Shown here: piece after piece, positions 34,231-44,870 of the stretch
Layout of the letters: each line of letters begins with the position of its first letter
How positions within the stretch are numbered: position 1 is the stretch's first letter
The notes under the pieces: generated by a model
What the model saw: only the letters and a program-made list of their open reading frames with translations
What the model was told of the DNA's origin: nothing
Databases searched by the model: none
Made by a program: the position numbers and the translations under genes
DNA from: Bufo bufo
Lineage: Eukaryota > Chordata > Amphibia > Anura > Bufonidae
Assembly: GCF_905171765.1 (NCBI RefSeq)
Contig: NC_053390.1
Location: forward strand, 503,603,336-503,667,335
Direction of reading: 5' to 3'
Length of the DNA: 64,000 bases

Positions 34231-34243
34231 GGCTTGGTCCTAA
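34231..34243 (-). promoter_or_regulatory. Self-priming type primer site of chromovirus C
   Basis: The 13 bases between the 5' LTR and the gag start read, on the minus strand, TTAGGACCAAGCC. They are not a convincing tRNA 3'-end complement. AGGACCAAGC is the exact complement of GCTTGGTCCT inside the LTR, just where the TATA box predicts the RNA to start (minus strand from 29738, or about 34604 in the 5' LTR). This is the arrangement used by Tf1 and sushi-type elements. Confidence 0.7.
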
Positions 34244-34769
34244 TGTCACGGAACCATGAACCAGACGTACAACAAGAGATAAGTGAAAATAAGAAGGCTT
34301 TATTGAAAATAAAGCTGTAAAGCAAAAGTCCAAACGGATGGTGAAACCGAGCAGAGTCTTTGCGAAGCCAGAGGTCAGGAACCAGAAGGGTAGTCAGACG
34401 AAGCCAGGATCAGGAACCAGCAGGGTAGTCAGATGAAGCCAGGATCAGGAACCAGCAGGGTAGTCAGACGAAGCCAGGATCAGGAACCAGCAGGGTAGTC
34501 AGACGAAGCCAGGATCAGGAACCAGCAGGGTAGTCAGACGAAGCCATGATCAGGAACCAGAAGCAGCAGCAGTCTTAGAAGCATGTGAACACAAGAGGAC
34601 CAAGCAAGGAACTGAAGCCACAGACCTCCTATATATATGAGCTAGGCATCCAGCTCCTCCCAGGGGAAGGAGGAGCCGCAGGGTGGAAGGCTACAAGAAA
34701 CCCAGAAACCAAGATGGCCGCCAGCACATGTCAAACGAAGGAGAGCAGCAAGCAGGTAAGACCATGACA
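34244..34769 (-). mobile_element. 5' LTR of chromovirus C
   Basis: 526 bp, the same as the 3' LTR except for five instead of four 35-bp units and a few single-base differences (for example GATGAAGCC and AGCCATGATC). The TATA box lies near 34630. Confidence 0.93.
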
Positions 34770-34774
34770 GGGAT

Positions 34775-35740
34775 GAAGCGTCTATAGTATCCTGCAAAGC
34801 TGAGGAAACTTCTCACCTCTTTCACGGTGGTGGGAGTAGGCCAATTACGGACAGCAGCAAGTTTATCAGGATCAGGCTGGACTCCTTCGGCACTAACAAC
34901 GTGCCCTAGATACTTCACGGCTGGTTTCAGTAGGTGTCACTTGGACGGCTTAATTTTAAGGCCATATTTAACAAGGACTTGAAACACTTCAGTCAGATGT
35001 TTTAAATGGTCCTCATACGTCTTTGAGTAGATAATGACGTCATCCAGGTATAGTAGTACAGTCTCAAAATTCCTTTGGCCTAAACAACGCTCCATCAGCC
35101 GCTGGAATGTCCCTGGAGTGTTGCACAATCCGAACGGCATATAATTAAACTCAAACAGGCCCATAGGCGTAGTGAAAGCGGTCTTCTCTCGATCTTCTGG
35201 GGCCATGGGTACCTGCCAGTACCCACTGGTTAAGTCCAGAGTGGAGAAGTAGGCTGATGACCCCAGGGCAGTCAAGGACTCCTCAATGCGTGGCAACGGA
35301 TAAGCATCTTTGTGGGTGATTTGATTGATTTTTCTATAATCCACGCAGAACCTTATGCTGCCATCTTTTTTTCGGACAAGAACTAGGGGCGCAGCCCAGG
35401 GACTATGACTGTCCCGGATTATGTTAGAGTCCTTCATCTCCTGTATCATCTCTTTCACAGACTGATAGATAATAGGTAGTATGTAGTATGGGTCTGTATC
35501 TCTCCTTGATAGGATGATGAGAGCCAGTGGGTATGGTGTGTTTGATTACACTGACCTCTCCATAGTCCGTGGAGTGCTTGCTAAAGGCCTTGTGGTGCTC
35601 TTTCACCAGACTCAGGACTCCCTCTATTTGCTCCTTCGGGGTGGATTCGTTCCCCACATGAAGTTCTTCCCACCAGGATACTGAAAAGGCGCTGGCAGGG
35701 GCGCTGCTGCTCTGTGTGGTCTGGAACGTCTCCGTGGCAG
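34775..35740 (-). pseudogene. Gypsy B reverse transcriptase
   Basis: The minus-strand frame 35657-35424 holds the RT lead-in. Then 35458-34937 has APLVLVRKKDGSIRFCVDYR, FSTLDLTSGYWQVPM, MPFGLCNTPGTFQRLM and the catalytic LLYLDDVIIYS. After one frameshift near 34930, KYLGHVVSAEGVQPDPDKL and LSFAGYYRRFI form the thumb before chromovirus C cuts in at 34774. Two frameshifts make it dead. The motif set is that of Ty3/Gypsy elements. Confidence 0.85.
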
Positions 35741-35744
35741 GCAG

Positions 35745-36575
35745 TCAGATCACATCCTGGAAAGACACCTGAAAAAGCTGAGCAACGGGGCAGTGCTTAA
35801 AAAGAGTAACAGGGTGATCACCGAAATTAATCAGACGGACAGACACTTTACCTTGAGACACGGTCACCAGACTCTTGGCTGTTCGTACGAAGGGATGATT
35901 CTCAATTTGAATAGGTTCCACTAAGGCTTGATAGTCCTGGCCCTGGATTCCTAACACAGCACGACACCACAGGATGATCTGGGAATTTGGAGGCAGAATT
36001 ACCGGCCGGTTGTCCCGGATCCGGACAGTACAGATTTCTCCTTTTCCATTTGCGAACCTTTGTTGAGCACACAGCACACTGATAGTCTTTCGAATGACTC
36101 TTTTAGAAGCAGGTGAGGCTGAGGGTATAGTTTGATTCAATGCTTCAAGCACCTCGGAGTAACAATTTTTAAAGACATTAGTCCCTAGGATCACAGGGTG
36201 TCCTCCTTTATCTCCGGCTTGTACCACAATCACACCTTGCTGTGGTAATGTGGCTTCTCCCACCTGAAGGGTAGGTTCCCAGTACCCATGAACTTTCACT
36301 GGCTTACCGTTGCTGGCAATGATATGCAGCCAGGATTCTGGCGGCTGGGTGAGGAGACTTGAATCCCAATATTGGTCAAAGGCAGGCCGTTGGACGGTGG
36401 TGACCTGAGACCCGGTATCCAGCAGGGCTTTAAAAGGTATCCCGTTGATACATATGTTAATTTTTGGGCGAGATCCTACGTATCTGGGCATCCAGCTTGG
36501 ATCCCTTGGACCTATTGTTCTACCTCCCGAGGGGCGGTCCTCGGCCTCGGGGGTGGCCCATTTAACTGCCAACAC
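35745..36575 (-). pseudogene. Gypsy B protease and linker domain
   Basis: Protease active site in FKALLDTGSQVTTV, then VILGTNVF for the C-terminal half. The following 110 residues are the beta-rich linker with PPNSQIILWCRAV and GKVSVRLINFGDHPVTLF. The frame is open for 276 codons, the best-kept part of Gypsy B. Confidence 0.82.
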
Positions 36576-37547
36576 GTGGATTCAGTATGTCCATATTTTT
36601 TACAATAGTAACAGACAGGCTGCCTGCGATTTCTAGTTTTCAGGTTCCTTGGGGTATACATCTTTATATGCAGGCTGGAGCCTTGGAGGCAGGGGGCTTT
36701 CATCTTCCAGAAGCAATGGTTTTTCCCATTCTTCTATTTTCCTGCACACCTTCTACAGGCTCTTAGTGAGATGGTTTACCTGCTCCATCAGTGCCGCCAC
36801 CACATCTGTTACTGGGGCCTGTGTGGCTTGACTAACTCCAGACGGCCTCACATTGACAGTTTTTGACTGACAGGCCTGAGGTTCAAGGGAGGCTGCTGGC
36901 CCCATGGGCGGGTTTTGGCCTAGGATACTGATGGCCAGCTCTTTAAAGTCCAAAAACGCACAATGGGGGTGTTGGGCCGACAGCATCCTCAGCTGGCCCT
37001 TTAAATGCTCGGTGTTTATACCCGCAATGAACTGCTCTCTCAGAGTCCGGTCCTGATCCTCGGCCTCCTTAGGGTCCACCTGGACCACAGCCCTCAGGGT
37101 CTCTTGCAGGGACAGAGCAAAATCACGGAGTGACTCATCAGGCTGTTGCTTCCTGCTGAAAAATCGCATCTTAACTTCGGACACCGTTCTGGCCTCAAAC
37201 GTGGTGCCGAGGCGATCAAATATCTGTTCCAGGCTACTCTTTTCAGAAAGGGGCCAGGACATGACTTCCCTGCGGGAGGCCCCTTCTAACTGGGCTAGGA
37301 GGATCTCCATTTGTTGTTCAGCAGAGATAGGGTAGAGCCAGAACAGGGCCAGGATTTGGTTCCTAAAGTCCTTCAATTTATGGGCTTCCCCGGAATATCG
37401 TGGGAACCAGGGAGCCCCAAAATAATACGGCATGGTCAGTGGCATCAGGCTTGATGCTTCCGCAGCGGCAGGCGCCCTATTATCCGCTGCGTGCGCTTCA
37501 GTAGGCACATCGGGGGCTGCCTGCCCCGCTTCCTCAGGTGCAGACAT
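36512..37547 (-). pseudogene. Gypsy B gag, PNMA-like capsid
   Basis: The Met at 37547 starts MSAPEEAGQAAPDVP. Residues 45-200 have the two-lobed helical capsid (WFPRYSGEAHKLKDFRNQIL, MRFFSRKQQPDESLRDFAL, LREQFIAGI). After a TAG at 36753 and a frameshift, a CYYCKKYGHTESTC zinc knuckle follows at about 36640-36600. The layout and the LR-F-L-LQ-L pattern recall the Gypsy family from which vertebrate PNMA genes came. That likeness is from memory and untested. Confidence 0.75.
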
Positions 37548-38459
37548 AGCGTTGCTGTGGAGTGAGTATGGCCCTTTAAGAAACTCCGGAGCTGACCGGA
37601 GCTAAGGTGGACGGACGTATTTTTCCCCCAGGTCAAGTCTCTTATTGTTAGTGGGGGACCTTCCCCAGTCTGCTGGCAAGGATCGGGACCTTCCCGGTAC
37701 GGATATATGCAGGGGCCGGTGAATATGAGAGTTTGTACTTACTCCGGCGGTGCTCGCTCCAAATCTTGCGAGATGCTTGATTACGTCAGACGGGAGTCCC
37801 ATGCGCGGCTTCAGAAGGTAGGCGCGGCCTCTTGGAGCTCCGGGATTCAAGGTAGGAGGAATCTTCTTCAGAGACAGGGCGGTCTTTTCTTTCTTGCAGG
37901 CTGGGGGCGGTACCTTCTCTTTGTCTTTTTCGCGCCAAACAGACCCAACAAGGCGCACAAATAATCCAGTCAGGTTAAGCGGCCATTTTTTTAGCACACG
38001 CTGTCCATTCACTGACAGCAAGCAGTGACTTCAGAAACAGCAAAACAGTCCATGCAATAAAATCTTCACAACGCGATTATTACAGTCCTTTGGCCCAGAA
38101 ATTTTCCTCAATAAACAAGTAGGGCTTAGTCACTTCTTGGGCATACAATGGCACACAGTTTTAAATTCCGTAATGGCGTAGGAATAGTCCGTAAATCCTG
38201 TTCGTGATGCTAAAATATGCAGTACGCAGGCCTGCAGGGTATAGCGATGTGAGGTCACGGATACTTAGGCAAACGAGGGTTGCTATGGGTTACTCACAGT
38301 TCGTAGGGTGACCCTGGGCAGCGTACAGCAGTGATGGAGAGGCTGGCACAGAAGTCCTCTGGGGCACTCTCTGTATATAGGGACCAGGCCTGATGGTGGA
38401 TGAGGTGCCCTGGATGTTGCAGATGTTTAATGTGCCTAGGGCAAGGTCCCTTTAAGGTT
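37548..38459. other. Leader between the candidate LTR and gag of Gypsy B
   Basis: About 0.9 kb without credible genes. It lies between the gag Met and the LTR-like block. I could not place a clear primer site; TGGCGTCACAAACC on the minus strand near 38467 is only a weak candidate. Confidence 0.4.
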
Positions 38460-39174
38460 TGTGACGCCAGTGCCTGTAATGGTGGCACACTGATTTATAG
38501 TTGTAATAAGTGAGGAACACAGTGTTGTAGTGAACCAAACTTTTCTTTACTGGAAACAGTTCAAACTTTATACAATTTAGGTTCAGTTCCACTTTGCAGC
38601 ATTAATCAATAGCAGGCTCTTACAACAATGGCAGGTAATGTTCTTTGCAAGATACTCAGAGGGTAAAATCAACACTCACAGACCAGGCTGCACTATTTCT
38701 TCAGATATCCTGGCTGTCTGTATCCCAAGGCCCGTATGCCCTAATGCTGGCTCTTATCCTTGGTAGCAATCCTCCTCAGGTATATATCCGTTGCTTTAGG
38801 TTAATGATATTTCTGCCCTTCAGCTTACTTGACTTAGCTGGAACACTGGCTCTGCTCTGCTCTGGTTAGGGAACTATAGGGAACTATAGGTTTCTCCCAG
38901 GAGGAAAACTCTTGGGGTGAATCTTCTGAGCTCAGGAACTTCAGGCAGGCTAGACTGCACTAACTAGCCTCCTGGACTGAACTACCCTTCCCTGTCTGGG
39001 CCTAACTATATATACTAAGTGCTCACTAGCTCCCTCTAGTGCCTAGGATGCTGAACTACACACTAACAGGCCTGATACCCAGATAAACAGGAAAATATGC
39101 ATAAAACATCATATTAACACAAATGTCATGTTAACCCTTGAGTAGTGCCCACATTTACCTAGTGGGACACTACA
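38460..39174 (-). mobile_element. Candidate 5' LTR of Gypsy B
   Basis: On the minus strand it begins TGTAGTGTCCCAC, has a TATATATAG box near 39013 and ends near GGCGTCACA or, with a shorter reading, at CCATTACA (about 38476). It directly abuts the broken LTR of element D. No paired LTR exists in the window, so ownership rests on position and orientation. Confidence 0.55.
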
Positions 39175-39179
39175 TAGGC

Positions 39180-39332
39180 AGCACAGAGAGGAAGCGTGCG
39201 GCCGGACGCCATCCGCCACCCGTTACCCCAGCAACAAAGACGCCGAGCAGCTCCCCGCTTGGTGCTACAGCAGGACGCAGCGTGTCACACTAGGGCGGCG
39301 GTGGCGCAGGAGATGAGAAGCAACCTGTGACA
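39180..39332 (-). mobile_element. Remnant of the 3' LTR of chromovirus D
   Basis: GCACAGAGAGGAAGC... to CCTGTGACA matches the last 155 bp of the LTR at 44530-44694. The rest is missing where Gypsy B begins. A C-rich tract follows at 39333-39343 (GTACCCCCCTT), the plus-strand primer tract read on the minus strand. Confidence 0.85.
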
Positions 39333-42300
39333 GTACCCCCCTTCCACGAGGGGCCTCTGGAGCCAAGGAGCATGGGAGCAACTTCTCCGGGTGTTCAAAT
39401 TGGTCGCATGCATCCTATGCACTGGTACCCAGGACCTCTTCTCAGGTCCGAAACCCTTCCAATGGACCAAGTACTGTAAAGAGTTCCGAACCCTCCTGAC
39501 AACAAAAATCTTAGAGATGACAAATTCGTCTCGGCCCTCTACCTCCACTGGAGAAGGAGGTCCTTGTGAAGGAACCACGGGTGAAATGTATCTCTTTAGC
39601 AGTGATTTGTGAAATACATTGTGGATGCGAAGGGAGTCAGGTATTTTCAATCTAAAAGACACGGGATTAATAATGTCAATAATCTCGTAGGGTCCAACAA
39701 AACGCGGCGCAAACTTTCTGGAAACCCCTTTCAAGGAAAGATTCTTGGTGGACAGCCACACCTTGTCACCGACCTCAAAATGAACTCCCTTGGAGCGTCT
39801 CTTATCAGCTTGCGCCCTCTGAACCTCCTGGGCCTTTTCCAGGTTTGTTAGAACCTGGGCCCAGACTGTGAACAGTTCTGAAGTAAAACTATCTGCCTCC
39901 GGGTTGAGTGAGGACACTGAAGGACTTGAACTAAAACGAGGATGGAAGCCCAGGTTACAGAAAAATGGAGACACCCCCGTGGACGAGTTCACCCGATTGT
40001 TGATGGCAAGCTCCGCCAACGGAAGGTTTCTCACTCACGATGCTAATTGTCAGACACATAACATTGTTCAATCATCTGATTCAACCATTCCATGTGCCCA
40101 TTGGTCTCAGGATGGAAGGCTGACAAAAAGGACAAAGAAATTTCGCACCTTTGACAAAAGGCTTTCCAAAACTTAGAGATGAACTGCACACCCCTGTCAG
40201 AGACAATATTTTCGGGAACTCCATACAAGCGTACAATGTGGTCAATAAACAAAGATGCTAGAGTCTTGGCATTAGGGAGCTTAATCAGAGGGACGAAGTG
40301 CACCATTTTACTAAATCGGTCGACCAATACCCAAACCACTGACTTCCCCTCGGAGGTTGGCAAGTCCTTAATAAAATCCATGGAAATATATGACCATAGT
40401 CTGCATGGAATGGGTAGGGGTCGTAATTCACCAGCAGGACGTGTTCTCGGAGTTTTAGATCTGGCACATACCTCACAAGCAGACACATAAGAACGGACAT
40501 CTCTAGATAATGTGGGCCACCAGAAAGACCTAGACATGAGTCCCTTTGTGGCATCGATACCGGGATGACCTCATAAAACAGAGTCATGGCACTCACCCAA
40601 AAGCCGGAGACGGGAATGCCCAGGAGCAAATAACTTATCTAAGGGTGTCCGTGCAGGGGCAAGATGTTGAGCTGAAGCGATTTCAGAAGAGATGTCTGCA
40701 GATTTTGATGCCAAAATGATATTAGTCGGCAGGATGTGTTTAGGAGGGGTGTCAGGAAGGAGGCTGGAAGGCATAAAAGCTTAGCGACAAGGCATCCGCC
40801 TTGACATTCTTACTTCCTGGCCTGAAAGTAATAGAAAAATTTAAACGTGTGAAAAACAGGGCCCACCTGGCTTGCCTAGGATTAAGGCGTTTAGTGGCTT
40901 CAAGGAACACAAAATTCTTATGGTCAGTAAGAACCGTGACACAGTGTTTAGCCCCTTCTAAAAAATGTCTCAACTCCTCAAACGCCCATTTGATGGCCAG
41001 TAGTTCGCGGTTCCCAATGTCATAACTCCTCTTCATCTTTTTTTGATAAACTTACGATAGTAATTAGAGAATCCTAAAAAGCGTTGGAATACTTTTAGGG
41101 AGGATGGTCTCACCCAGTCTTGAATTGCCTGAACCTTCTTAGGATCCATTTTAAATGAGTGTGGAGTAAGGATATACCCTATATACAAAATCTCCTGTAC
41201 TCCAAACACGCATTTCTCTAATTTGACAGACAATTGATTTTGCCGGAGGATCCCGAGCACCAGTCTGAGATGAGAGACATGGGACTCCCAATCAGAAGAG
41301 AAAATCAGAATATCGTCCAGATATACGATCATAAATCTGCTGATAAACTCCCTGAAGATGTCGTACATTAAATTCTGAAAAACTGACGGGGCATTGCTAA
41401 GTCCAAATGGTATGACTAAATACTCAAAGTGCCCCTCTGGAGTGTTGAAGGCAGTTTTCCACTTATCTCCTTCTTTAATACGTATCAGGTTATGTGCCCC
41501 TCTCAAATCAAGTTTGGAAAACCAGGAAACTCCCAAAACCTGGTTGAACAAGTCAGGAATCAACGGGATTGAATATTGATTCCTAATGGTAATCTTGTTC
41601 AACCTTCTGTAGTCGATACAGGGTCTGAGACCACCTTCTTTCTTTTTAACAAAAAAGAACCCTGCACCCATCGGGGAGGTGGAGGGTCGAATATTTCCCT
41701 TTTTAAAGTATAACTGTTGTATTTTTATTTTTTTGGAGTATTGGATTGTGGGGATTAATATAACCTTGGTGGCCCTATTTCAATTTTTCACTGTGTATTC
41801 AATTACCCCTTAATTCCACAGTTTTGTTCCCTGTACTGCCTACTTTTACCTGTGCTTAAAATAGAGTTGCTAGGCATGGTCCGTCTATCTGTTGAAGGAC
41901 GGAGCACGCAGCGTGCAGGGTCACATTACTGACAGCCAGGGACTGTAAGTAAATGATTAAAGCCAGGTCCTCCCCAGCAGCTGATAACAGTGCCTGGGCT
42001 GTGTGCACTTCTCCCTGTCCCTGCGATTGGCAGACGCTCCCTCACTCAGCAGAGCTGGAGAAGTAGAGTCAAAGCAGCGCAGACCACGGAAGGGAGATCT
42101 GACATCTTCTCAGTGTATAAATGAAAACAATATGCTGCAGGAGATTAACCCTTTAGGGGGGAGGGCTCTGGTTACTGACACTTTTGGGGGGCTATTGTTA
42201 CTGGCTAGTGAGGGCAGGCGGGATTAGCCTCAGGGTGAGGGCAGTGGCGGCCATCTTAACTGAATAGTGAAATAGCAGTTTTATGCAGACTGGTTGCTAA

Positions 42301-43920
42301 GGGCTGAATCTTATTAAATATGGGGTAAGTCAGTCTAATAGTAACTGATTCTGGAATATCATGTTATTAGTAACTACATATATGAAAATTGAAATTAGGG
42401 TCTAAGTGTGACAGTTATCCTTTAAGGCTCTCCCTAATATACTCCTTCATAGCGCTGCGCTCTGGACCAGATAGATTGTAAATACGTCCCTTGGTAAATC
42501 TAGACCCTGCCACTAAATCTATAGCGCAGTCATAGGGTCTATGGGGAGGAAGAGTCTCGAACTCGGATGTGGAAAAAACATCTTGGAACTCTCCATCATA
42601 CGGAGGGACCGACATGGAATTGGAGGAAACCCCTGCCTGGACAAAGGTCAAACAGGAGTTACAATTGGGACCCCATTTTTCTAACTCACCCATGGTCCAG
42701 TTAATGACCGGGTTGTGTAGCTGAAGCCAAGGCATCCCTAAGACCACTTCTATGGGCAGATTTTCGAGAATATAAAACGAACACTTGTCTGTGTGATACA
42801 CCCCTACTGAAAAAGTTATTTCAGGATTACAAAGCTTGACAGTTCCTCCCAGCAGGGGAGTGGAGTGAATGGCGACAATATAGAAAGTAGTGGACAGATT
42901 CAACACGGGTATTCCCACCTGTACTGCAAACTTAAGATCCATAAAACTAAAGGCAGAACCAGAGTCAACGAATGCTCTACCTGACCCCTTGAGGGTCCCA
43001 AAGGCCACAGAAATGGGTAGCAACAACTTCTTTCTTACCACCTCTGAAAGTACCTTGTCTTTAGCTCGCTCAAACTTGGACGATCTTCCGGAAGGAGGAA
43101 TCTTGGGACATTGACGAACCCAATGTTCGAAGTCGCTGCAGTAGAAACAGGTGCCTCGTCGGCGACGTTGCTCTCTTCGGGTCATACCGAGCTGCATAGG
43201 TTCGTCCATCTGTGCCTCCAACTTGAGTCCCACAGGAGTGGGTTCAGGTTTGGAAATACCCTGTGGAGAAAACAGATGTTCCCGCTGTCTCTCCCTGACA
43301 CGTCTGTCCAATCTAATGGCCAAAGTCATGGTCTCCTCTAAGGTCTCAGGACAGGGGTAGCATGCCAGCATATCCTTAAGATTCTCAGCCAGGCCTGACC
43401 TGAACTGGCTCTTGAGTGCCGGTTCATTCCAGCCGGAGGGTACGCACCATTTACGGAACTGGGTGCAGTAGTCCTCAACTGGCCGATCACCCTGACTGAG
43501 GGCCTTCAAGTGCGACTCGGCTACGGACACTCTGTCGGGTTCATCGTACAGAAACCCCAGTTCTTGAAAAAATTTGTCAACGGATCTAAGGCAAGGAGAG
43601 TCAGGAGGCAAGGAGAATGTCCACTCCTGAGGGTCTCCCTGGAGGAGGGAGATAATTATTCGGACTCTCTGTTGGTCAGAACTAGACGAATGAGGCCGCA
43701 AGCGAAAATATAGCTTACAGCTTTCCTTGAAAGCCAAGAAGCACTTGCGGTCTCCTGAAAACCGATCCGGCAACTTGACATGAGGTTCTGCCTGCAGAGC
43801 GGCCGGAGAAGGTATTGGGAGCGTCTGGGCGGATTCTTGGGCCAGTAACCTCTCCCCCAGTTCCTGAACAATTTGCGCCAGGTTTTGTACATGGTCAGTG
43901 AGACTGTGTAAACGGTCCAT
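39285..43920 (-). pseudogene. Chromovirus D gag-pol, broken
   Basis: The Met at 43920 starts MDRLHSLTDHVQNL. Capsid, a CFYCSDFEHWVRQC knuckle and protease (RAFVDSGSAFSFMD) run to 42426. After the MITE, RT (41671-41033) has FSKLDLRGAHNLIRI, IPFGLSNAPSVFQ and IVYLDDILI. About 100 residues are deleted between FSNYYRKFI and the RNase H segment [11 protein letters not shown] (41036-40752). The integrase core has MDFIKDLP, VSDRGVQF and HPETNGHMEW with frameshifts near 40560 and 40040. The end carries a GPY module and a chromodomain (LQYLVHWKGFGPEKRSWVP). The order and motifs match chromovirus C, but this copy is more decayed. Confidence 0.9.
41707..42421. mobile_element. T2/Kolobok-type MITE in pol of chromovirus D
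   Basis: 715 bp flanked by TTAA (41703-41706 and 42422-42425), with inverted ends AGTATAACTGT and ACAGTTATCCT. Counting the target it reads TTAAAG..., the T2 signature. It splits the chromovirus frame between ESLK and NIRPS. Non-coding. Confidence 0.8.
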
Positions 43921-43932
43921 GATGATGTATGG

Positions 43933-43943
43933 GCCTGTGATTC
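43933..43943 (-). promoter_or_regulatory. Self-priming type primer site of chromovirus D
   Basis: The minus strand reads GAATCACAGGC immediately after the LTR end. AATCACAGGC is complementary to GCCTGTGATT, which occurs in the LTR (minus strand 44370-44361) about 32 bp downstream of the TATATAAA box near 44402. Same design as in chromovirus C with an unrelated sequence. Confidence 0.7.
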
Positions 43944-44694
43944 TGTCACGGTCTTGTACACACACACACACACACACACAGGAGGGAGGATAGTGACCAC
44001 TGCGCTCCACCCTCACCCCTGGCCCTGCCTACTTGCCTTGCAAGTTCTGATAACAGGGGACAACAGGACGGCAGTCCCTAGCTTAGAATACGTGCTAGGA
44101 GGACAGACAAGACAAACAACAGATAGTGAACGGACTGAGTCAATACCAAGAGGAGTACAAATGGAGTAAGCAGAGAATAGTCAGGAGAACCCGGGTCAAA
44201 TACCAGGAGAGTAATAAAGTACCACAGGAATGAACAAGAACAGGTCAGGTCCCAAGCCGAAGGTCAAGCCAAGAGGTCACGTCAGGAACTAGGAGCAAGC
44301 AGTAGCGGGTCAAAAAACAGATAGTGCAGGGAACACAATAACAAATAGCTTAGGACAATTAATCACAGGCAACCTGTGGCTAGCAGGTTGCCTGTTTATA
44401 TACTGAAGGGCAGGGGTCATGTGACGTGGCTGGCGCCACATGACCTCCCACCATATCAGTAGCCGAGCGCCGAGTGCCCAGCTCGGCGCTCAGCCCCTTG
44501 AGCATTACTATGGGAACGGGGAACGCCGGCCGCACAGAGAGGAAGCATGCGGCCGGGTGCGCTCCGCCCCCCGTTACCCCAGCAGCCAATACGCCGAGCG
44601 TCTCCCCGCTCGGCGCTACAGCAGGACCGTGCGTGTCACACAAGGGCGCCGGCGGCGCAGGAGAGGAGAAGCACGTCGCCGGCATCCTGTGACA
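43944..44694 (-). mobile_element. 5' LTR of chromovirus D
   Basis: 751 bp, TGTCACGG at the left and CCTGTGACA at the right. It includes an (AC)n tract at 43957-43980 and a TATA box on the minus strand near 44402. The right third is GC-rich and matches the remnant at 39180-39332. Confidence 0.87.
43957..43980. repeat. (AC)n microsatellite
   Basis: Twelve AC units within the LTR of chromovirus D. Confidence 0.9.
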
Positions 44695-44870
44695 CTGGTC
44701 CTTAAAAAGTGGGTTTTGGAAATTTTCTTACAAATATTAAGAATTGCTTCTAAAATTCTAAGCCTTCTAACATCCTAAAATTTTTTAATGGCATTTACAA
44801 AATGATGCCAACATAAAGTACACATGTGGGGAATGTTAAGTAATAAGTAATAAGCAAGTGCATGAGGCCT
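44695..44870 (-). repeat. AT-rich repeat resuming after the Gypsy nest
   Basis: CTGGTCCTTAAAAAGTGGGTTTTGG joins in register to CCTGAACTGG at 28294-28303; the uninterrupted form is seen at 1846-1880. This shows the three retroelements occupy a single site in one repeat copy. Confidence 0.8.

Larger units (their letters stand above)
29411..34769 (-). mobile_element. Chromovirus C, nearly complete, inserted in Gypsy B
   Basis: The 5359-bp element is bounded by GGGAT at 29406-29410 and 34770-34774. Its two LTRs start TGTCACGGAACC, end CCATGACA and are nearly identical apart from one 35-bp internal repeat unit. Between them, on the minus strand, lies a gag-pol with chromodomain. It is young compared with its host Gypsy B but already carries a few stops and frameshifts. 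Confidence 0.95.
28304..39174 (-). mobile_element. Gypsy element B, minus strand, interrupted and 3' truncated
   Basis: On the minus strand: candidate 5' LTR (39174-38460), leader, gag (37547-36512), protease and linker (36575-35745), RT (35657-34775), then after the inserted chromovirus C the end of RT, RNase H (29405-28819) and the zinc-binding start of integrase (28818-28305). The integrase core and 3' LTR are missing; the sequence joins the AT-rich repeat at 28303. Stops and frameshifts make it dead. Confidence 0.8.
39180..44694 (-). mobile_element. Chromovirus D, minus strand, 3' LTR truncated
   Basis: The complete 5' LTR is 44694-43944 and the 3' LTR remnant is 39332-39180; gag, protease, RT, RNase H, integrase and chromodomain lie between. 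A TTAA MITE sits between protease and RT. The AT-rich repeat broken at 28303 resumes at 44695, and (A)CTGG occurs at both edges (28299-28303 and 44694-44698), so D was probably the first of the three Gypsy insertions here. Confidence 0.85.

Noticed and set aside
28304..39174. Gypsy B as a complete element
   Set aside because: The integrase core and 3' LTR are absent and the primer site cannot be placed.
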